A stretch of 9,041 nucleotides of DNA, taken from NCBI GenBank assembly GCA_903930665.1, contig CAIYZI010000232.1, positions 1-9,041 on the forward strand, given 5' to 3'. Of the stretch, positions 1 to 6,225 are shown piece after piece. Numbering within the stretch: position 1 is the stretch's first letter; every line of letters starts with the position of its first letter. This stretch comes from an uncultured beta proteobacterium (GTDB lineage: Bacteria > Pseudomonadota > Gammaproteobacteria > Burkholderiales > Burkholderiaceae). A model generated the notes under the pieces. The model did not search any database, was not told the DNA's origin, and worked only from the letters and a program-made list of their open reading frames with translations. The position numbers and the translations under genes are program-made.

Positions 1-54
1 AACAATGCGTACTTTACGTACGTAGGGGCTAGTAAGGGATCCGATAAGTTTCAT
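1..54 (-). CDS. Glutathione S-transferase-like protein, N-terminus only (runs off left edge)
   Basis: Reading the minus strand from ATG at 54-52 gives 18 uninterrupted codons to the window edge, encoding MKLIGSLTSPYVRKVRIV. This matches the start of the bacterial GST family that includes E. coli YibF: a first beta strand, then an S-x-T-S-P-Y/F-V-R-K segment where the thioredoxin-like N-terminal domain binds glutathione. The Ser/Thr at residues 8-9 would sit near the thiol. Known family role: glutathione conjugation or related thiol chemistry in the cytoplasm; the substrate cannot be told. The gene is divergent from purB with 95 bases between start codons. No good Shine-Dalgarno precedes the ATG, but a TATACT hexamer lies only 7 bases upstream of it. 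The call rests on one short, characteristic segment; the rest of the gene is outside the window. Confidence 0.75.
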   Translation of the reverse strand, partial: MKLIGSLTSPYVRKVRIV

Positions 55-61
55 AGGACTA

Positions 62-67
62 AGTATA
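62..67 (-). promoter_or_regulatory. Possible -10 element for the GST-like gene
   Basis: On the minus strand this reads TATACT, five of six matches to the sigma-70 -10 consensus. A start site about 7 bases downstream would fall at or beside the ATG at 54, giving a leaderless or near-leaderless mRNA, consistent with the missing Shine-Dalgarno. The -35 position is poor (TCAACT at an 18-base spacing), so this is weak. Confidence 0.22.
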
Positions 68-136
68 GCTATCCAACAAGAAAAGAGTTGAGCCAAAGAA
101 CACATTAAAATCAGGTTTTATCGAACCAATCAATAT

Positions 137-141
137 AAAGG
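137..141 (+). promoter_or_regulatory. Ribosome binding site of purB
   Basis: AAAGG lies 8 bases before the GTG at 150. It supports GTG as the true purB start, since no ATG or other usual start lies just upstream in that frame. No convincing sigma-70 promoter for purB could be picked in the 95-base gap; the best hexamers (TTGAGC at 88-93, TAAAAT at 106-111) are too close together. Confidence 0.55.
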
Positions 142-149
142 CACTATCC

Positions 150-1529
150 GTGAGTCAGCCGCTTTCTACTCTTAATGCACTTTCCCCTCTAGATGGCCGC
201 TATGCCGGAAAACTTGATGCTCTTAGACCCTGGTTGTCTGAAGCGGCCTTTATGCGTCAACGCATTTTTGTGGAAATTCATTGGCTATTAGCGCTATCTG
301 ACGCTGGACTGCCTGATGTGCCAAAAATTAGTACCGCCGATCAGCAATTCCTTCTTTCTTTGCCTGAGAATTTTTCTGATGAAGATGCTCAGCGCATTAA
401 AGACATTGAGGCTGTTACCAATCATGACGTGAAGGCCGTTGAGTATTTCTTAAAAGAAAAAGTATCTGGTCGCCCAGACTTGTTAAAGGCAAGCGAATTT
501 ATTCACTTTGCTTGTACTTCAGAGGACATTAACAATACTTCTCATGGCTTAATGTTGCGCGGTGCTCGTGATGAAGTCCTATTGCCGCAATTGAACAAGA
601 TTCTTACAGTTTTAAGTGATTTAGCTATTGAAAATGCCAAAGTACCATTGCTTTCACGCACTCATGGACAGCCAGCATCCCCAAGTACTTTGGGTAAAGA
701 AATGGCGAACATTGCCAAACGTTTAGAGCGTGCTATCGCTATGATTGCCGCTGTACCTTTGTTTGGAAAAATGAATGGTGCTGTTGGTAATTACAACGCT
801 CATATCTCTGCTTACCCTGAGTTTGATTGGGAAAATTTTTCAAAGACGGTTGTTGAAAAGCGCTTAGGCCTGACTTTTAATCCCTATACGATCCAAATAG
901 AGCCGCATGACGGTATGGCTGAATTGTTCGATGCCATTGCTCGTGCGAATACGATCTTATTAGATATGGACCGTGATTTTTGGGCCTACATTTCAATTGG
1001 TTACTTTAAGCAACGTACCAAAGCTGGCGAAATTGGTTCTTCAACTATGCCGCACAAGGTCAATCCGATTGACTTTGAAAACTCCGAAGGGAATTTGGGT
1101 ATAGCTAATGCCTTATTGCGTCATTTAGCTGAGAAGTTGCCTGTCTCTCGTTGGCAGCGGGATCTTACCGATTCCACAGTATTGCGTAATCTTGGCCCAG
1201 CATTCGGCCACAGTGTTTTAGCTTACGACAGTGCATTACGCGGACTGGGCAAGTTAGAGGTAAATCATGCTGCTATTGCAGAGGATTTAGATCAATGCTG
1301 GGAAGTATTGGCAGAACCGGTGCAAACGGTAATGCGTCGTTTTGGTATTGAGAACCCGTACGAGCAACTCAAGGAGCTCACACGCGGTAAAGGTATTAAT
1401 CAAGCAGATTTACAAACTTTCATTCGTGGTTTAAATATTCCAGAAGATGCAAAAGCGCGCTTGCTTGAGATGACTCCATCGTCTTATTTAGGTAAGGCCG
1501 TTGAGTTAACCGAACGTCTTAAAAAGTGA
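150..1529 (+). CDS. purB: Adenylosuccinate lyase
   Basis: A 459-residue cytoplasmic enzyme of the fumarase/aspartase superfamily, close in length to E. coli PurB (456). It catalyses two fumarate-releasing steps of purine synthesis: SAICAR to AICAR, and adenylosuccinate to AMP. Seen in the protein: the N-terminal SPLDGRY segment (12-18), the TNHDVKAVEYFL and TSEDINN blocks, the THGQPASPST motif with His172 (E. coli His171, general acid), and the superfamily signature GSSTMPHKVNP with Ser297, which aligns with the catalytic Ser295 of E. coli on the flexible loop. RWQRDLTDSTVLRN follows and the C-terminal helical domain is complete, so the enzyme should be active. The start is GTG, backed by AAAGG 8 bases upstream. 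The TGA stop overlaps the waaA start (GTGA), making the two genes a translationally coupled pair. It is divergent from the GST-like gene. No riboswitch-sized leader is present. Confidence 0.97.
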   Translation: MSQPLSTLNALSPLDGRYAGKLDALRPWLSEAAFMRQRIFVEIHWLLALSDAGLPDVPKISTADQQFLLSLPENFSDEDAQRIKDIEAVTNHDVKAVEYFLKEKVSGRPDLLKASEFIHFACTSEDINNTSHGLMLRGARDEVLLPQLNKILTVLSDLAIENAKVPLLSRTHGQPASPSTLGKEMANIAKRLERAIAMIAAVPLFGKMNGAVGNYNAHISAYPEFDWENFSKTVVEKRLGLTFNPYTIQIEPHDGMAELFDAIARANTILLDMDRDFWAYISIGYFKQRTKAGEIGSSTMPHKVNPIDFENSEGNLGIANALLRHLAEKLPVSRWQRDLTDSTVLRNLGPAFGHSVLAYDSALRGLGKLEVNHAAIAEDLDQCWEVLAEPVQTVMRRFGIENPYEQLKELTRGKGINQADLQTFIRGLNIPEDAKARLLEMTPSSYLGKAVELTERLKK

Positions 1530-2896
1530 GTTTGAATCACCATTCAGAATACGGGGCGCGTCCCCGGATCTGGTTTGCTGTTTATCAGTTGTTGTGGCAC
1601 TTATTATTGCCCTTGGCATTCATTCGCTTAACGTGGCGTGCACGACATTCCATTGATTACTTAAGCTATCTTCCTGAGCGTTTGGGCTTTGGTTATAGCA
1701 AGCCCATTCAGCAGGGTGCAATTTGGATTCATGCGGTATCTGTAGGTGAAACGCGGGCCGCCCAGCCTTTGATCGAGGCTTATCTTGCGCGTGGTGAATT
1801 TATTGTATTAACGCATATGACGCTTAATGGCCGTCGCACAGGTGCGACCTTATTTGCCAATGCAATCGCTTCTGGTCAAATTCAGCAAGTCTATTTACCT
1901 TACGATCTTTGTTGGTCAGTGAGTCGTTTTGTTCGAACTTTCAAACCTAAGATGGGTTTATTTATGGAGACAGAAGCCTGGCCCACGATTGTTTTTTATT
2001 GCGCGCAAATTGGATTGTCTCTGTTCTTGGTTAATGCCCGCCTATCCGAGAGAAGTGCTCGCCGGGTCAATCGATTTGGTAAAGCGGGTCGTGCGTTGTT
2101 TCAGGCATTTTCTGGCATTTTGGCTCAAACAGAATTTGATGCGCAGCGTTACCGCGGTCTTGGCGTAAGCAATGTAGAAATTGTGGGCAATCTTAAATTT
2201 GATGTTCCGCTTGATGAAGGTCTGATCCGGCAAGGTAAAGTTTTAAAGCAAGCAATTCATGCTGAAAAACGGCTGATGGTTTGTGCCGCTAGCACGCGCG
2301 ATGGCGAAGAAGTCATCATTTTAAAAGCGTGGAAAGATTTACTCTTAAGTCATGCATTTGAAGTGCCGCCATTGTTATGTTTGGTGCCGCGACATCCAGA
2401 GCGCTTCTCTGAGGTCGCGGATCAAATTAGTGGTTCTGGGTTCAAGTTCCGCCGCCGTAGTGAGTGGCCTGCAATGCTTGGAGACATGACTGAGGCTGAT
2501 ATGACTGCTCTTGAGGTGCTTTTAGGTGATTCTATGGGCGAGATGCCAATGTATTACAGCGCTTCTGATCTTGTAGTGATGGGCGGTAGTTTATTGCCGT
2601 TCGGTGGTCAAAATCTGATTGAAGCCTGCGCGGTAGGTTGCCCTGTTTTGCTAGGTGAGCATACCTATAATTTTCAACAGGCGGCTCTGGACGCTATAGA
2701 AGTTGGCGCTGCAAAACGCATCAAGGGTGATTTACTCTTGGGCGGGTCAATTGCTTTAATGGAAGCTCTGAAGTCTTTGCTATTAAATCCAGTGGAACTG
2801 GAAAGGATGGCGACTGCTGCAAAGACCTACTCAATCGAGCATCAAGGAGCGACTAAAAGGATATTAGCCGCTCTTGATCGGCAAGTGATAGTCTAA
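1526..2896 (+). CDS. waaA: 3-deoxy-D-manno-octulosonic acid (Kdo) transferase
   Basis: A 456-residue GT30-family glycosyltransferase, also called kdtA. It moves Kdo from CMP-Kdo to the lipid A precursor at the cytoplasmic face of the inner membrane, starting the LPS inner core. Seen: one N-terminal hydrophobic anchor (about 15-34), the N-terminal Rossmann domain with HAVSVGE, whose Glu75 matches the family's catalytic base, then VYLPYDL, LFMETEAWP (145-153) and NARLSERSA. The C-terminal nucleotide-sugar domain carries LVPRHPERF (286-294), GDSMGEM (334-340), GGSLLPFGGQN and LLGEHTYNF. It is some 30 residues longer than the E. coli protein, partly through about 12 extra N-terminal residues. The start is GTG; an in-frame TAA at 1520-1522 rules out any start further upstream. 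No Shine-Dalgarno precedes it, so translation probably depends on ribosomes finishing purB. It converges on secF with 15 bases between stop codons. One or two Kdo additions cannot be decided from sequence. Confidence 0.95.
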   Translation: MSLNHHSEYGARPRIWFAVYQLLWHLLLPLAFIRLTWRARHSIDYLSYLPERLGFGYSKPIQQGAIWIHAVSVGETRAAQPLIEAYLARGEFIVLTHMTLNGRRTGATLFANAIASGQIQQVYLPYDLCWSVSRFVRTFKPKMGLFMETEAWPTIVFYCAQIGLSLFLVNARLSERSARRVNRFGKAGRALFQAFSGILAQTEFDAQRYRGLGVSNVEIVGNLKFDVPLDEGLIRQGKVLKQAIHAEKRLMVCAASTRDGEEVIILKAWKDLLLSHAFEVPPLLCLVPRHPERFSEVADQISGSGFKFRRRSEWPAMLGDMTEADMTALEVLLGDSMGEMPMYYSASDLVVMGGSLLPFGGQNLIEACAVGCPVLLGEHTYNFQQAALDAIEVGAAKRIKGDLLLGGSIALMEALKSLLLNPVELERMATAAKTYSIEHQGATKRILAALDRQVIV

Positions 2897-2914
2897 AAAT
2901 TCCCTCTTAGACTA
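2889..2914. terminator. Inverted repeat spanning both stops of waaA and secF; possible bidirectional terminator
   Basis: TAGTCTAA (2889-2896) and TTAGACTA (2907-2914) form a perfect 8-bp stem around a 10-base loop. The left arm ends with the waaA TAA; the right arm contains the secF stop (TAG on the minus strand). A second small dyad, CCCCAA-AG-TTGGGG (2923-2936), lies just inside the end of secF. The location between convergent genes suits a shared terminator, but the stem is AT-rich and neither strand has a proper T tract after it. Termination is inferred from position only. Confidence 0.4.
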
Positions 2915-3886
2915 AACTTTTGCCCCAAAGTTGGGGTCATCATTACGTAAGTTATCATCAGGTTTTTTATCACCCTTGACTAAGTCTTCACGCGTAACAC
3001 CTAGCCACATCACTAATGAGGCGGCAACGAATACAGAAGAGTAAATACCAAATAAGATGCCGATAGTCAGTGCTAAGGCAAAGTAGAAAAGAGTGGGTCC
3101 GCCAAATACAAGCATTGCTAGAACCATCATTTCTGTACTGCCGTGGGTGATAACTGTTCGGCTGATTGTACTGGTGATGGCGTTATCAATAATCTCACGC
3201 GTATTCATCTTGCGGTATTTGCGAAAGTTCTCGCGAATACGGTCAAAGATCACTACGGATTCGTTTACTGAGTAACCTAGTACCGCAAGCACCGCCGCAA
3301 GTACGGATAAAGAAAATTCCCATTGGAAGAAGGCGAAGAAGCCCAAGATAATTACCACATCATGCAAGTTTGCAATGATGCCCGCTAAAGCAAACTTCCA
3401 TTCGAAGCGGAAAGACAAGTAAATCACGATGCCAATGATCACGAAGATTAAGGCTTTTAAACCATCGAGAGCAAGCTCTTGACCAACTTGTGGTCCTACG
3501 AATTCAACGCGTTGTAATTTGACTCCAGAAGAGCTTGGGTCCAGTGCATTCATCACAGCAGCACTTTGATCTGCCGAAGAAATCAACTTGCCCTCTGCGT
3601 CTTTTTGCAGGGGAAGGCGAATCATGACATCGCGAGAGCTACCAAAGTTCTGAATTTGAGTATCCGCATAACCCAACTTCTCGACATTGGCTCTAATTGA
3701 GTCCAGTGGTGCGGTTTGTGGATAACTTACTTCCATCACAGTTCCACCAGTAAATTCGATGGACAGGTGCAGGCCGTTGTGCCAGAGAAAGAAAACAGCT
3801 GCTAAGAAGGTGATGAAGGAAATCGCATTGAGCACCAAAGCATGGCGCATAAATGGGATATCTTTTTTGATTCGGAAAAATTCCAT
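2912..3886 (-). CDS. secF: Protein translocase subunit SecF
   Basis: A 324-residue inner-membrane protein, as long as E. coli SecF (323). With SecD it forms the RND-like SecDF complex that uses the proton gradient to help SecYEG-SecA export proteins. Seen: TM1 (about 15-34), a periplasmic domain opening with IEFTGGTVMEVSYP (43-56), FVGPQVG at 129-135, and five further hydrophobic segments (about 143-159, 165-185, 190-208, 245-262, 268-292) with a short charged tail. The conserved GYS-x-N-x-x-VVIFDRIREN block is at 204-220. The position following the Asn in that block is Glu209, where E. coli has the functional Asp213. The start is ATG, preceded by AGGGGAG 9 bases upstream. The gene begins 3 bases after the secD stop, so it is the last gene of the secretion operon. 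Confidence 0.97.
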   Translation of the reverse strand: MEFFRIKKDIPFMRHALVLNAISFITFLAAVFFLWHNGLHLSIEFTGGTVMEVSYPQTAPLDSIRANVEKLGYADTQIQNFGSSRDVMIRLPLQKDAEGKLISSADQSAAVMNALDPSSSGVKLQRVEFVGPQVGQELALDGLKALIFVIIGIVIYLSFRFEWKFALAGIIANLHDVVIILGFFAFFQWEFSLSVLAAVLAVLGYSVNESVVIFDRIRENFRKYRKMNTREIIDNAITSTISRTVITHGSTEMMVLAMLVFGGPTLFYFALALTIGILFGIYSSVFVAASLVMWLGVTREDLVKGDKKPDDNLRNDDPNFGAKV

Positions 3887-3889
3887 GAC

Positions 3890-5749
3890 TTATTTCTCCC
3901 CTGGACGCCAAACTTGGCCAATAGCGAGTTTATGAATCTTCTTGTGTCTGCCATACCAAAGATTGACAAGACCACGTGAGAAGAAGACGGCGGAGAACAT
4001 CGATGTCAAAATACCCAGGCAGTGGACTACCGCAAAGCCTTTAATAGGGCCAGAGCCAAATGCCAATAATGCTAGGCCAGCGATTAATGTTGTGACGTTG
4101 GAATCCAGAATGGTTGCCCAAGCCTTTTCAAAGCCAACAGCAATAGCCGTATGAGGCGCCGCACCGTTTCTGAGTTCTTCGCGGATACGTTCATTAATTA
4201 ATACGTTTGAGTCAATGGCCATACCTAGAGCTAAAGCCATCGCAGCAATGCCCGGAAGGGTGAGGGTTGCTTGCAGCATTGAGAGGACAGAAATCAGGAG
4301 CAATAAATTGACTGCTAAAGCAACTACGGAGAATGTACCGAATAAAAGGTAGTAAGCCACCATGAAAATAGAAATTGCTGTAAATCCAATCAAAAGAGAT
4401 TTAAATCCCTTTTCAATATTTTCAGCGCCTAAGCTCGGTCCAATCGTACGCTCTTCAATGATTTCCATCGGGGCTGCTAATGAACCTGCGCGTAATAGCA
4501 GCGCTAAATCATTGGCACTCTCTGTTGTTGGTTGGCCTGTAATCTGAAATTTCGATCCAAACTCACCTTGAATAGTTGCAATAGTGAGTACCTCACCTTT
4601 GCCTTTTTCAAACAGAATCATTCCCATAGGTTTACCAATGTTCTCACGGGTAACCTCTTGCATAACGCGACCACCAGTAGCGTCAAGTGAAATATTCACT
4701 GCAGGACGTTGGTTTTGATCAAAGCCTGCGCTTGCATCGGTAATGCTATCGCCACTAAAAATCACAGATTTTTTGAAAACACCTTGGCGATTTTCACCAA
4801 AGCGGAAAACATCCATACCAGGAGGAGGGGTTTCTCCAAGAGCAATGGTGGACATCATTGGATCTGCTAAGCGGGACTCGAGGGTGGCTGTGCGGCCAAT
4901 AATATCTTTAGCACGAGCTGTATCTTGTACGCCAGGGAGCTGAACCACGATGCGCTCCGCACCTTGTTGTTGAATGACGGGCTCTTTAACTGCCAATTCA
5001 TTTACACGTTTATTTAGGGTAATGATATTTTGCTTAACGGCGTTATCTTGAATTTCTTTTAATGAGCTCGGTTTAAATTCACCCAGTAGCTTTGCCGTAC
5101 CACCAGTAGATTTAATTTCCCAAATTAACTGAGGTTGGCTGGTATTCAAGAGCGAGCGAGCTTGATCAGCCTCTTCGGCGCTTCCAAAATTGATGCTAAT
5201 GGAATCTGAATTGCGATCAATGCCTTGATGGCGAATCGATTTATCACGCAGTTGACTTCGAATGTCACCTGCTAATGAGGTAATTTTCTTTTGAACTGCG
5301 CCCTTCATGTCGACTTGCAATAGGAAATAGACGCCGCCACGCAAGTCCAAACCAAGAGGCATTGGTAAAGCATTTATTGCATTTAACCAGCTTGGTGTAT
5401 TGGAGAGGAGGTTTAGTGCAACCGTGTAATTTGGATCATTCTGATCTACATTTAATTGCTGTTGTAATAGGTCGCGAGCGCGAAGCTGAATATCGGTGTT
5501 GTTAAAGCGAATTTTGATAGAGCCTACATGACCAGCAGATTCAAAGAAGATGCCCGTGATGCTGATATTCGCATCACTCAGAATCTTTTCAACCCGAGAT
5601 TGTGTCGCCAAATCAACCTTAATGGTTGGTTTGGCGGACGAGACTTGAACCGCAGGTGCCTCACCGTAGAAATTGGGTAATGAATAAAGTCCCCCGATCA
5701 GCAAGGCAACGGCGATGACTAAATATTTCCAGAGTGGGTAGCGGTTCAT
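3890..5749 (-). CDS. secD: Protein translocase subunit SecD
   Basis: A 619-residue inner-membrane protein (E. coli SecD is 615), the larger half of the proton-driven SecDF export accessory complex. Seen: N-terminal TM1 (about 8-24), the large periplasmic region with LGLDLRGGVYFLLQVD (132-147) and the segment VVQLPGVQD (268-276), then AAPMEIIEERTIGPSLG (425-441) leading into five C-terminal membrane segments (about 449-468, 472-492, 498-517, 547-563, 571-592). GMAIDSNVLINERIREE carries Asp513, equivalent to E. coli Asp519, which is needed for proton-linked function. The N-terminus MNRYPLWKYLV is typical, so the ATG is trusted although no clear Shine-Dalgarno lies in the 12 bases after the yajC stop. 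It is flanked tightly by yajC and secF in the standard operon order. Confidence 0.97.
   Translation of the reverse strand: MNRYPLWKYLVIAVALLIGGLYSLPNFYGEAPAVQVSSAKPTIKVDLATQSRVEKILSDANISITGIFFESAGHVGSIKIRFNNTDIQLRARDLLQQQLNVDQNDPNYTVALNLLSNTPSWLNAINALPMPLGLDLRGGVYFLLQVDMKGAVQKKITSLAGDIRSQLRDKSIRHQGIDRNSDSISINFGSAEEADQARSLLNTSQPQLIWEIKSTGGTAKLLGEFKPSSLKEIQDNAVKQNIITLNKRVNELAVKEPVIQQQGAERIVVQLPGVQDTARAKDIIGRTATLESRLADPMMSTIALGETPPPGMDVFRFGENRQGVFKKSVIFSGDSITDASAGFDQNQRPAVNISLDATGGRVMQEVTRENIGKPMGMILFEKGKGEVLTIATIQGEFGSKFQITGQPTTESANDLALLLRAGSLAAPMEIIEERTIGPSLGAENIEKGFKSLLIGFTAISIFMVAYYLLFGTFSVVALAVNLLLLISVLSMLQATLTLPGIAAMALALGMAIDSNVLINERIREELRNGAAPHTAIAVGFEKAWATILDSNVTTLIAGLALLAFGSGPIKGFAVVHCLGILTSMFSAVFFSRGLVNLWYGRHKKIHKLAIGQVWRPGEK
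3896..3902 (-). promoter_or_regulatory. Ribosome binding site of secF, inside the last codons of secD
   Basis: The minus strand reads AGGGGAG, 9 bases before the secF ATG. It overlaps the codons for the Pro-Gly-Glu near the SecD C-terminus. This confirms the secF start and implies tight coupling of SecD and SecF translation. Confidence 0.7.
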
Positions 5750-5761
5750 ATTGAGAGACTT

Positions 5762-6091
5762 TTATGCAGACTTTAATGTGCCTTTAGGCAATACGGTGGT
5801 GATAGCGCCTTTTTGCATCTGCACTTGAACACCAGCTGCGATTTCAACAGTCAGGAACTGATCTTTTAATGCAGTGACTTTGCCAACGATGCCACCAACA
5901 CTGACTACTTCGTCGCCAACAGCCAATGCTTCAATCATGGCTTTGGTTTCTTTTTGACGTCTCATTTGTGGGCGGATCATGATGAAGTACAGAACTGCAA
6001 ACATCAAAATCAGGGGAAGGAAGCTCATCAAGCTATTTGATGAATCTGCGCCCGCAGCTGTAGCCTGGGCAAAAGCATTACTAATCCACAT
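5762..6091 (-). CDS. yajC: Sec translocon accessory protein YajC
   Basis: A 109-residue small membrane protein (E. coli YajC is 110) that copurifies with SecDF and the SecYEG holo-translocon; its exact role is still unsettled. Seen: a short polar N-terminus, one membrane segment (about 22-39, SFLPLILMFAVLYFIMIRP), the basic stretch PQMRRQKETK (41-50) typical of the cytoplasmic side, and the conserved GDEVVSVGGIVGKV (59-72) of the small soluble domain. The ATG start has a near-perfect ribosome binding site, CGGAGGT, 5 bases upstream. It is the first gene of the yajC-secD-secF block, after a 134-base gap from tgt and 12 bases before secD. Confidence 0.96.
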   Translation of the reverse strand: MWISNAFAQATAAGADSSNSLMSFLPLILMFAVLYFIMIRPQMRRQKETKAMIEALAVGDEVVSVGGIVGKVTALKDQFLTVEIAAGVQVQMQKGAITTVLPKGTLKSA

Positions 6092-6096
6092 ACAAA

Positions 6097-6103
6097 ACCT
6101 CCG
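6097..6103 (-). promoter_or_regulatory. Strong ribosome binding site of yajC
   Basis: The minus strand reads CGGAGGT, 5 bases before the ATG. It is the best Shine-Dalgarno match in the window and contrasts with the absent one of secD just downstream. Confidence 0.8.
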
Positions 6104-6129
6104 TTAATTACCAATTGGAAACTGCTTGA

Positions 6130-6158
6130 GTTTTAGGCTTTTAAAGCAAAGCCGTAAA
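6130..6158 (-). promoter_or_regulatory. Candidate internal promoter for yajC-secD-secF
   Basis: On the minus strand TTTACG (6158-6153) and TAAAAC (6135-6130) are separated by exactly 17 bases, each four of six to the sigma-70 consensus. The spacer contains a 6-bp dyad (GGCTTT-GCTTTA-AAAGCC, 6153-6136 read on the minus strand). A start near 6122 would give a leader of about 30 bases ending in the strong yajC ribosome binding site. This is weak on sequence alone; the tgt-yajC gap is the only room for a promoter in the cluster. Confidence 0.28.
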
Positions 6159-6225
6159 CCCGCAATTCTAAACTGTGTGAGGCTTGGGAGGTGATTTGGG
6201 GGGTTTATATAGCCCCATAGAGCTA

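Larger units (their letters stand above)
6092..6225. other. tgt-yajC intergenic region
   Basis: This is the largest gap in the window (134 bases). Beyond the candidate promoter and ribosome binding site, it has a G/C dyad soon after the tgt stop (GGGG 6200-6203 with CCCC 6213-6216 around an AT-rich loop), which lacks a following T tract on either strand. CCAATTGG (6111-6118) is a perfect 8-base palindrome in the presumed yajC leader. No reading frame or RNA gene is recognisable. Read-through from tgt remains likely. Confidence 0.5.

Noticed and set aside
88..121. TTGAGC plus AT-rich hexamers as a purB promoter
   Set aside because: The spacings are 12 or 22 bases, outside the sigma-70 range, so no purB promoter is claimed.
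1929..2168. Plus-strand 79-codon frame inside waaA
   Set aside because: It is an alternative frame of the waaA N-terminal domain with no start signal; the waaA frame has all family motifs here.
5112..5128. TTAATTT-CCC-AAATTAA hairpin inside secD
   Set aside because: A 7-bp AT-rich inverted repeat with a 3-base loop is expected by chance about once in a window this size, and it lies mid-gene.
6200..6216. GGGG/CCCC dyad after the tgt stop as a rho-independent terminator
   Set aside because: The stem is only 4 to 6 bp and no T tract follows on the minus strand, so there is no real basis for termination here.
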